The notes under the pieces: model-generated
What the model was told of the DNA's origin: nothing
Seen by the model: the letters and a program-made list of their open reading frames with translations, nothing else
Database searches by the model: none
Shown here: one piece after another, positions 15,362-21,772 of the stretch
How positions within the stretch are numbered: the first letter of the stretch is position 1
Layout: each line of letters opens with the position of its first letter
Virus record (IMG/VR): IMGVR_UViG_3300034109_000923
Span: 1-21,772 of that record
From: a virus
Strand: one strand, 5' to 3'
DNA: 21,772 nucleotides
Program-made: the position numbers and the translations under genes

Positions 15362-17506
15362 TTAGCCGTTAGCTCGGAGAACAGCTTCTCGTTCTCGTTC
15401 GTTGATTTCGATGTCCCAGAAACCACGAGTACCGACACCCAGCATGTTGGCTGGAAGATCGACAGCTTCGATGGTTGGTCGTCGTTGACCTCGCAAGTAG
15501 GTGATGCTGTATGGGCTGAATCGTTGCGACTTCGGCCACAGCAACCAGGTGTTCTCACTGACGAAGGTTCCAGTTCCCAACAAGCTGCTGTTGCTCATCT
15601 GGGGGAACGTGATCTGGTCGAGCTTACCAAACCAGTAGTTTGCTTCACCAGTCTTGGATGGACTTGCTGCACCAGTTTCCTGGACGATTCGGGATTGCCT
15701 GAGCAATTCGAAAGCAGTTTCTTCCCCAGTGATCGAGGTAATGAGAACCCAACGATCGTTGATGAGGTTGACAAAGTTCTTGCCACGATTTTCGTTGTAC
15801 TGACGTACAGCGTTGTAAGCCGTTGAAAGGTTTGCTCGGTTAAGTGCCAAGCTTTGTCGGCTGTTATCAGCATCGACCCAGAACGAGTTAGCTGCTGCTG
15901 CTTTGACAAGCATCAACTTGCCGAGCTTCATATCTGGAACGATCAATGCACCTTCGACCATCGCATCGAGCATGTCAGCAATCACACCCATATCGTCGTT
16001 GATGATGTCCTCACGATTGAACACAACCAACTGAGCCGAAGTCGAGAGCTTGGATCGATATTCGGTTTCCTTGCCGAACTCGGTTTCTTCGATTTTACCG
16101 TCGTTCTTCATTTCATCCCAAATCTTACCGCCACCTGGACGGATTCTCTGGGTGATCCGGAAGTCCTTGTTGGATTCTTCCTTGAGGTATTGAACTGCAA
16201 ACGGGGTGTTGATTGCCCATCGTTCTTCCAACATCATGCTCGTAACCTTCTTGAGAAGGTTTGGCATATCGATCATGGAGAATCCACTGTTGTTGATTCC
16301 CAAGAACGATTGTTGGGTTGAGGTCTTGATGGTGCTGCACAAAATGTCAACGTCACTGAAACCAGTGAATCGTCGTTGACGTTCGGTGCTGTTGGCCAAG
16401 TTGACCAAGGTTTCAACAAAGCTCCAACGAGATCCGATCATGCAGTTGTCAAGAACTTTCTTGTCGACGTGCTTGGAAATCGTTTCTGGGGAGATATTGC
16501 AAGATAATGCGAACTGTGCAACGATTTCGTCACTTGCCGACGATCGTTGTTGTGGTGTGAGGTTTGGAACTTGTGGAAGTCCGTTCTCAAAGAGTTTCAG
16601 CTTGATGCTGTTTTCGATAGCGGTGAGATCCGTACCAGCAGCATATTGAGTCTCGATGGACTCTGCATGGTCAGGATACGAATTCATCAGTCGAGCCATA
16701 CGAGCAAATTCTGCACGACCTACAACAGGGGCTGCAGGAGCAGGTGGAACAACAGGAGTCGTAGGAGCTGCGTTCTGTAGAGGAGCCGCAGGGGGAGCTG
16801 GTGGAACAGCAGGAGCTGCTGGGGCTGCTGGTGGTACAGCAGGAGGAGCAGGAGGAACATCAGGAGTGGAGTTTTTCAAAAGCATTTGTGCTTCCTTATT
16901 CAAGAGACCGAAGTTTGTGTCCGAATCACGACCAGACATCGTGATTGTCATTTCTTTGAGGATGGAACGTTCAGCAACGTACATTGGCCCCGTTACTTCA
17001 CGATTGTTGATAGTACGTTTAACTCCGTGTTTCAGGAACATAATATCTTCTTTGTTAGTGATTCGAAGCCCCATACTGGCTTCGAAAGGAAAACCGTTTG
17101 CCAAGGCTTCTGTCACAGTGTCTCTGGCTGTGGATGGGTAAGAACCCACACCTTCACCACTGACACTTGAATTTGTCTTGACTATCGAGGTCGAGTGACC
17201 AATTGGTTCCCAATGTTCAAACAAGAGTGGGATGGAGTTTTTGTGTTCCATACCACTAATGTTGTAAATCATCGGATATTCGTAACCGTAGTCTCGGAGA
17301 CTAACGGGTTGTCCAGAGTAACCAGCAAACGAGAACTTGACTAGCCCGTTCTCGTCTTTTCCTGGGGAGGAGGCTGGTGTAGCTAGATTGAAGATTGCTT
17401 CACCTTCAACTGGCTTGTAGGAGACTGGAGCAGGAGTGGGTGTACTATTGTGGATAGTACGGTCTCTTGCAGACTTGATAGCTTCGAGTCGTTTACTGAG
17501 TTTCAT
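15362..17506 (-). CDS. Prohead protease fused to major capsid protein, 714 aa
   Basis: Residues about 30-200 look like a phage prohead protease: His98 in 'LLFEHWEPIGHS', Ser144 in 'GFPFEASMGL', and a 'GPMYVAERSILKEMTIT' strand. H98 and S144 fit the His/Ser pair of that class. A Pro/Ala-rich linker spans about 213-262. The rest (about 320-714) is a major-capsid-like domain: 'RFTGFSDVDIL', 'FGKETEYRSKLSTSAQLVVFNREDIINDD', 'NSFWVDADNSRQSLALNRANL', ending in a beta-rich 'RGFWDIEINERER'. The protease presumably releases itself during head maturation. There is no separate scaffold gene. The start overlaps the portal end by 14 bases; GAGG lies upstream. Confidence 0.82.
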   Translation of the reverse strand: MKLSKRLEAIKSARDRTIHNSTPTPAPVSYKPVEGEAIFNLATPASSPGKDENGLVKFSFAGYSGQPVSLRDYGYEYPMIYNISGMEHKNSIPLLFEHWEPIGHSTSIVKTNSSVSGEGVGSYPSTARDTVTEALANGFPFEASMGLRITNKEDIMFLKHGVKRTINNREVTGPMYVAERSILKEMTITMSGRDSDTNFGLLNKEAQMLLKNSTPDVPPAPPAVPPAAPAAPAVPPAPPAAPLQNAAPTTPVVPPAPAAPVVGRAEFARMARLMNSYPDHAESIETQYAAGTDLTAIENSIKLKLFENGLPQVPNLTPQQRSSASDEIVAQFALSCNISPETISKHVDKKVLDNCMIGSRWSFVETLVNLANSTERQRRFTGFSDVDILCSTIKTSTQQSFLGINNSGFSMIDMPNLLKKVTSMMLEERWAINTPFAVQYLKEESNKDFRITQRIRPGGGKIWDEMKNDGKIEETEFGKETEYRSKLSTSAQLVVFNREDIINDDMGVIADMLDAMVEGALIVPDMKLGKLMLVKAAAANSFWVDADNSRQSLALNRANLSTAYNAVRQYNENRGKNFVNLINDRWVLITSITGEETAFELLRQSRIVQETGAASPSKTGEANYWFGKLDQITFPQMSNSSLLGTGTFVSENTWLLWPKSQRFSPYSITYLRGQRRPTIEAVDLPANMLGVGTRGFWDIEINEREREAVLRANG
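16719..16869 (-). repeat. Pro/Ala linker coded by GCA/GGA-type repeats
   Basis: A low-complexity stretch of alternating Pro and Ala codons encodes the flexible linker between protease and capsid domains. It also creates open but false frames on the plus strand. Confidence 0.7.
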
Positions 17507-18914
17507 CAGAGTCCTCTTGTGGGTCTACCGATTCAGTATCATCTTCTGGATCTTCTGGATCGGACAAAATAGTGGCGGCTGACGAGACTCGACCAGCTAA
17601 AAGTATTTCGCACATATCTTCGTATGTAATACCAAGCAAGTCTGCTTCTCGCTGAATCTCTCGCCGTGGGTTACGTCCACGTTCTGTGTAAATCCTTACG
17701 AGAGTCGTAGCACCAGTTTGAAGGTCAGTCGCAATGCTGTTACTGATCTTCTGGGGGTCGGGGTGGGAGAACACTTGAGAATAACTTAACGAGTAATTAA
17801 GTCCTTCTTCCTTGACAAATCGAATTGTTCGAGCAGTAAAGTAGTCAGGAACTAATGCTCCTGCTTCTGACCACAGACGAACCATTTTGTGGATCACTGG
17901 GGCAAAATCTTCTCGATCAATGTTGATTGTGTTTTTCCACGGCCCAAAGTCTACTTGGCTACTAGCCATGTTGTACTTACGGCTGTTACCTGTTGCCAGG
18001 TTGACAGGCATGTTAATACAACGAGCAGCAGCTCCCACCATAGCATCGAGTGCTTCTGCATCTTCTGCTGTGGTTCCTGAATAGGATAACCCTTCCAAGG
18101 TTGTTCCTGGGGGAAGGGTTGGTATCATACCAGGTTCGTACTCGAACTTTCCTTCTGGCATACCTACTGACTCTGCTGCTTCTTTACCCCACACTGTAGG
18201 GTCGAGCTTGAGAGCCATAGGGATTGCTGAACGAAACTCAGCACTACGGATGACAGCATCCAAGTATCTTTTGACTGACGGGAAAATGCATAGGGCCGGA
18301 GCACACTCTACAATCCCACAGATTTGATCTTCGTACTTGTTCTTCCACCAAAGAATAATGTCTTTAGTGTTGAAGAACTCACCAGTGTCAAGATGGATTT
18401 CAACTGGTTCCCAGTTGAGATTGTACTTAATACCGTCCCACCATCTTGATTCTGCTCCTTCTCCTGGGGGATTTAGGAGCTTCTCAGCAGTAACTACTCG
18501 AAGTCCTAATCGAACTTCGTGGCTGGTATTTTCCATTTTGAATGGGATACCAATACCGATTCCGGTACGGGCTGCTGCTCTACGAAGGAGTCTAATTTGG
18601 CTTCCTAGTCCTGTTTCTTGACAGAACTTGTTCCACTGATCTTCGATGTTTGTGTTGACATCTGGGTCAGTAGCACCACCAATAATGACTGGGGCTGGGC
18701 CTACACAGTCATTAGCTAGGGTGTTGAGGATACCGTGGTAGTGACTACCTTCTTCATCTTGTTCAATCGAAATGGTCATCAACTTACGTCTGACCCACGG
18801 GTGTTTGATGGCTCGCAAGAACCGTTCTCGTGGAATCTGGTTGTAAGGAACTGTTTCTCGATTGCGAAAGACTTGTGAGACATCAGCTAGAAATTGTTTC
18901 CAGCTACGAGTCAT
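17493..18914 (-). CDS. Portal protein, lambda gpB family, 473 aa
   Basis: The portal forms the dodecameric ring through which DNA enters the head. The N-terminus (LANDCVGPAPVI, about 66-77), the central 'QIRLLRRAAARTGIGIGIPF' and 'VTAEKLLNPP' blocks, and especially 'FSHPDPQKISNSIATDLQTG' with 'YTERGRNPRREIQREADLLGI' (382-429) match the lambda-type portal pattern. The C-terminal 25 residues are acidic (DPEDPEDDTES). The start overlaps the gpW-like gene by 11 bases, as expected for W-B order. Confidence 0.87.
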   Translation of the reverse strand: MTRSWKQFLADVSQVFRNRETVPYNQIPRERFLRAIKHPWVRRKLMTISIEQDEEGSHYHGILNTLANDCVGPAPVIIGGATDPDVNTNIEDQWNKFCQETGLGSQIRLLRRAAARTGIGIGIPFKMENTSHEVRLGLRVVTAEKLLNPPGEGAESRWWDGIKYNLNWEPVEIHLDTGEFFNTKDIILWWKNKYEDQICGIVECAPALCIFPSVKRYLDAVIRSAEFRSAIPMALKLDPTVWGKEAAESVGMPEGKFEYEPGMIPTLPPGTTLEGLSYSGTTAEDAEALDAMVGAAARCINMPVNLATGNSRKYNMASSQVDFGPWKNTINIDREDFAPVIHKMVRLWSEAGALVPDYFTARTIRFVKEEGLNYSLSYSQVFSHPDPQKISNSIATDLQTGATTLVRIYTERGRNPRREIQREADLLGITYEDMCEILLAGRVSSAATILSDPEDPEDDTESVDPQEDSDETQ

Positions 18915-19134
18915 TACAACTCCCTTTTGTTAGTGAGTCACAAGCACAATTGTTTTTGGGAACCACACGAGTCCAACCGATGTTGTTAAGACTTGGTTTC
19001 TTAGCACCAATTCGGTTAGCGGCATCGATCAGTTCTCTTAACGAAAACTGTTCGACTTCTTCTTGTGGGGTCTTGACTCGTTTAGGGCCAATACCTGATT
19101 GGATCTCTTGGATCTTTGATACAATATCGCTCAA
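18904..19134 (-). CDS. gpW-like head-tail joining protein, 76 aa, TTG start
   Basis: In lambda, gpW (68 aa) lies directly before the portal, as here. The sequence has a helical N-terminus (DIVSKIQEIQSGIG), then 'KRVKTPQEEVEQFSLRELIDAAN', resembling gpW's helix-hairpin-helix with its 'RV-----V-Y-S--EL' hairpin. There is no ATG in the frame; TTG at 19134 is the plausible start, overlapping the previous stop as TTGA, with GGGAGAG 4-5 bases upstream. The Cys/Lys tail (NNCACDSLTKG) is unusual. The call rests on position and pattern. Confidence 0.6.
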   Translation of the reverse strand: MSDIVSKIQEIQSGIGPKRVKTPQEEVEQFSLRELIDAANRIGAKKPSLNNIGWTRVVPKNNCACDSLTKGSCNDS

Positions 19135-19235
19135 GGTACTCTCCCTGAAAATATGGTGATTAGACTATCAATTAGTAATGCAAAAAATACAAAAAGAATT
19201 GCTAGTCCTTCTAAACCTCGTGAATCGTTATCCAT
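19131..19235 (-). CDS. Small single-span membrane peptide, 34 aa
   Basis: The frame extends upstream inside the 626-aa gene, but the ATG at 19235 lies just after that gene's stop and is the likely start. The peptide is MDNDSRGLEG, then a hydrophobic span (LAILFVFFALLIDSLITI), then FSGRVP. One transmembrane helix is clear. The ribosome site (AAAAGA) is poor. The stop overlaps the TTG start of the gpW-like gene. It could be a small membrane or holin-like peptide, but function is unknown and the gene could be dispensable. Confidence 0.45.
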   Translation of the reverse strand: MDNDSRGLEGLAILFVFFALLIDSLITIFSGRVP

Positions 19236-19242
19236 AATTCTT

Positions 19243-21123
19243 TTAGTTGTTGAATGCTGCATACTTCTGAATAGCTGGGCCATACAGAATGATACGTCCT
19301 GTTGCTGAGTCTCTGAGAGACCATTGCATACAGTTATCGGTTTGTGGTGCAATGCTGGGAATTGTTACAGACACAGCATTGGTTATTGATGTTAGTCCGG
19401 TTACGGCAGTCAAAGTTGTCTTGTCTGCACGTTCAATACAGAACGTCATTGGTTGACCATCAAAAACACCAGTTGCAAGTGTTATCAAATATGTTCGAGA
19501 CTCGTTGTTGAAGAAAACTAAAGTGTTCTTTTCAAGCAATGTGTTGTCGAGGTTGATAAATGCTTCTGGGGTGACTGATGTTGCACCGCCACCGCCTCCA
19601 CCACCTGCGGGTGCTAAGCTGAGAGCATTAGCTGTCCACTTGACTAGAGCTGTTCCGGATCCTACAAGCATTGTTGTTAGATCAGTTACCAATTGAGCTG
19701 TTGCTGTTGGTATTCTAGTCAGTAAGGTCGAAAGGCTAGTGTTGGTATCGTTGAGTGTTTTGCCGACTGTTCCTGGGGTGGTGTAGGAAGTGTGTGTAGT
19801 AGCTAACAGATTAGCTGACAGTGTGTTGTAAACTGTAGTTTCCAATGACGTCGGGTGGATGGAGTTTGGTTGTGACTCTCGTAAGTCTGCACCGACATTG
19901 TGAGCACCAGTTACATGTACTACTCGTTGATTGAAGTTTTGAGCAAGTAGAACTCCATCTAAATATCCTGCTCTAGCTTCTGATAATCGCTGAGTGAGTA
20001 GTGTTACATTGCCGGCCATAGTACCTGAGTCAATTTGTAACAGGGTTGGTTTGAGTGCCAAGTCTGAAACAATTTGAGCAAGGACTGTTGATTGGTCAAA
20101 GTCAACTACTGCTCCTGCCCAAATAGCGTATCTAGCTTCTGTGCTGGTTGTTCCACTACATTCAATTCGCAGGCTTTCCCTGGGGTGGGTGGATGCAACA
20201 GTATAGGTGAATCGATATCGTCCAACACTTGGGTTGGTGACTGCCGACAAGTTTGTGGAACGGTTAGTACCCGTGGAATTCGTAGCTGTGACTGTCGGTG
20301 CTGCATCCAGATTGACCAACTTACCTTCATCATCGTTGACAACAAGCGTAAACTCATAAACTGATGACCCGGTTTCTGGGGCTTCGAGGACTGCTGATCC
20401 GAACACGTTGCATTTAGCTGACAGGTTGTTAATTCCTGTGATTGCTCCGAGGATTGAACTTGTACTGGTTGCGATACTAGCATCAAGGAAGTTGAGTCTT
20501 GCATCGGTTGTCAGTAATGGATTGGTTGGGATAGCGGAGATTGGTGCATTTAAGTTGTTCAATCGACTATCAGTTGTCAACAACGGATTTGTTGGAATTG
20601 ACCCAATTGGAGCATTAAGGTTGTTGAGTCTGGTGTCTGTTGTCAGCAGAGGATTAGTTGGAATAGCATCAACACTTGTTTGTGTAGCTCTACTAGCAAC
20701 AGTTGTTTCATTTGCAACATTGGCAGGGAAAGTAACAGCAGCAGAGGCATTAGCGGTTTGCCCTGCAATCTTAGTTACGTTTGCATCGGTGTTTCGATTC
20801 TCAATTGAGAACGTCCGAAGGATCGTTCGAGTCAAGTCTTTTCCGTCTACTGTACCTGCTGTAAAAACAATGTCGTAATCCTTGCCGATCTCATAGACCG
20901 CATCGGAAGTGTCGATTACCAGTTCATGAAAGCCTGCTTTTGAATCGTAATCAACGGTTGGCTGAGTGATTCCGGTTGTAGTGATTTCAGTCGCAGAGTC
21001 TTTGTAGATTGCAACTGTTGGGTTGATTGATGGGGTTGTTGGTAAAAGTGCTTGGCTGAACGTGTTAAATTTTACACGAACAGTCTGCCCTTTTTTGAAA
21101 TCTCCAAGATATTTATCGGACAT
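19243..21123 (-). CDS. Tail-fibre-like protein with 22-aa repeats, 626 aa
   Basis: Residues 1-108 look like a beta-sandwich N-terminal domain of phage fibre or baseplate proteins (KKGQTVRVKFNTFS; GFHELVIDTSDAVYEIGKDYDIVFTAGTVDGK). Three 22-residue repeats starting IPTNPLLTTD are at 154, 176 and 198, each with RLN-L-A-I, a pattern seen in trimeric fibre stalks. A beta-sandwich-like middle (EFTLVVNDDEGKLVNLDAAP, about 245) and a Gly run (GGGGGGG) follow, before a C-terminal domain. The ATG at 21123 has AGGA 5 bases upstream. Finding a fibre gene before the portal is unusual. The exact role is inferred. Confidence 0.62.
   Translation of the reverse strand: MSDKYLGDFKKGQTVRVKFNTFSQALLPTTPSINPTVAIYKDSATEITTTGITQPTVDYDSKAGFHELVIDTSDAVYEIGKDYDIVFTAGTVDGKDLTRTILRTFSIENRNTDANVTKIAGQTANASAAVTFPANVANETTVASRATQTSVDAIPTNPLLTTDTRLNNLNAPIGSIPTNPLLTTDSRLNNLNAPISAIPTNPLLTTDARLNFLDASIATSTSSILGAITGINNLSAKCNVFGSAVLEAPETGSSVYEFTLVVNDDEGKLVNLDAAPTVTATNSTGTNRSTNLSAVTNPSVGRYRFTYTVASTHPRESLRIECSGTTSTEARYAIWAGAVVDFDQSTVLAQIVSDLALKPTLLQIDSGTMAGNVTLLTQRLSEARAGYLDGVLLAQNFNQRVVHVTGAHNVGADLRESQPNSIHPTSLETTVYNTLSANLLATTHTSYTTPGTVGKTLNDTNTSLSTLLTRIPTATAQLVTDLTTMLVGSGTALVKWTANALSLAPAGGGGGGGATSVTPEAFINLDNTLLEKNTLVFFNNESRTYLITLATGVFDGQPMTFCIERADKTTLTAVTGLTSITNAVSVTIPSIAPQTDNCMQWSLRDSATGRIILYGPAIQKYAAFNN
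20467..20664 (-). repeat. Three 66-bp repeats in the fibre-like gene
   Basis: The three units encode 22-aa repeats beginning IPTNPLLTTD. Units 1 and 2 are near-identical at protein level; the third is degenerate at its end (RLNFLDASI). Copies differ at synonymous sites, so the duplication is not recent. Confidence 0.8.
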
Positions 21124-21125
21124 GG

Positions 21126-21772
21126 TTATCCTATTAAAATGTTGTCGATTGGAGAGTAAGAACCACCACCACCAAACGCAGGCCCGTCAAACTCAAACAA
21201 CTGCAAGACACGAGTTAGGTAAGTTGCTGACGTAGCCACCGTTGTAGATGCTCCAGCCCAGTTGCTTAACTGACTTGCATTTGTGTCGTGAAGTACAGAT
21301 TTCCAGACACCCGCAGACGATTCAAAGTTAATGTTAGTCATGCCACTTGGCGCCGTCTCAAGGCTGTTCGTGGAATTTAGCTGAATACCTGTACCTATGT
21401 ACCAATTGTCATCAACTCCAGAACGATAAACCAATCCGTTTGTTTGCGCTGAATAGCTCACTGAAGTCGAAGTTGCAAAGCCTAATCCTATTGCCGATGA
21501 AATCGTCAGAATGCCAGTACTTCCGCGATAAACCGCGCAATGCATAGCTGAAGCGTTAGTCCATGTTCCGCTTGTCTCGCTTGAGGATTGAGCTAGCTTC
21601 CAACCTATTGCCGACGAAACTCCACTTGCACCAGTGCTAGACATAACGATCCATCCGCTAGGGATCGTCGGAGCTGTGGTATTATTTCTGTTGGCACAAA
21701 TAAGAATCAGATCCCCGCTTTGATGAGTCGGGATTGTGATTGTAGTTGCTTGTGCGGATGCTGAACCGACTC
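21126..21772 (-). CDS. Tail fibre / surface-recognition protein, partial (5' end outside)
   Basis: The frame is open to the right edge of the window, so the true start lies beyond 21772; the first ATG in view (21644) is internal. The visible part starts VGSASAQATTITIPTHQSGD and continues 'LILICANRNNTTAPTIPSGW', then 'AIGWKLAQSSSETSGTWTNA' and 'HCAVYRG'. This follows a pattern common in phage tail proteins ('GDLILI---R----P--P-GW', 'ETSGTWTN', 'VYRG'), beta-rich domains found near receptor-binding regions. The end (FGGGGSYSPIDNILIG) also matches that class. The stop lies two bases before the next ATG, so the genes are coupled. Confidence 0.7.
   Translation of the reverse strand, partial: VGSASAQATTITIPTHQSGDLILICANRNNTTAPTIPSGWIVMSSTGASGVSSAIGWKLAQSSSETSGTWTNASAMHCAVYRGSTGILTISSAIGLGFATSTSVSYSAQTNGLVYRSGVDDNWYIGTGIQLNSTNSLETAPSGMTNINFESSAGVWKSVLHDTNASQLSNWAGASTTVATSATYLTRVLQLFEFDGPAFGGGGSYSPIDNILIG

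Noticed and set aside
16656-17141. Plus-strand 161-codon Gly/Ala-rich frame
   Set aside because: It is the antisense of the Pro/Ala linker of the capsid fusion; low-complexity codons avoid stops on both strands.
1-21772. tRNA or rRNA genes, transposase or insertion sequences, integrase or attachment site
   Set aside because: I looked for cloverleaf-like and rRNA-like segments, transposase or integrase motifs and terminal inverted repeats and found none I could support.

Overview
The window looks like part of the genome of a tailed, siphovirus-type bacteriophage or prophage. All genes I accept are on the minus strand, so they read from high to low coordinates. The host cannot be fixed from sequence alone. 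The protease–capsid fusion, the DUF2190-type decoration protein and the Cys-rich glycosyltransferase remind me of planctomycete-associated phages and prophages, but that is recollection, not a search result.

Layout, in transcription order from the right edge: a partial tail-fibre gene (21772-21126); a 626-aa repeat-containing fibre-like protein; a 34-aa membrane peptide; a gpW-like head-tail joining protein starting with TTG; a lambda-family portal; a prohead protease fused to the major capsid protein; a nested RNA structure; a DUF2190 decoration protein; three small neck/tail-completion genes; a probable tail tube protein; two intergenic hairpins; a tail-assembly chaperone with a clear -1 programmed frameshift giving a 212-aa G/GT-type product; a TP901-type tape measure; four unrecognised tail-tip or baseplate genes (93, 373, 255 and 427 aa); and a GT8-like glycosyltransferase with a Cys-rich tail. 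Nearly all join by short overlaps or gaps of a few bases, so this is one coupled late operon whose promoter and terminase genes lie beyond the right edge.

Left of 3915 the content changes. A 57-aa gene (3382-3209) ends in a textbook intrinsic terminator. A gene-free stretch of about 740 bases (2360-3100) follows, packed with dyads and direct repeats: three copies of a 13-bp palindrome, a 19-bp tandem repeat, GTGTAC/GTACAC hairpins and a CCCGTACGAG repeat block. It could be a regulatory switch or a replication origin. Then come two small unknown genes sharing a 27-bp duplicated leader, and a 458-aa protein resembling the ParB-like 'DGQHRL' family, closed by a hairpin terminator at 271-298.

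A DNA-level oddity spans the window. By manual count TTCCTGGG occurs 24 times on the plus strand and only twice in reverse orientation. It occurs in all three reading frames and in non-coding DNA, with a dense cluster in the first 300 bases.
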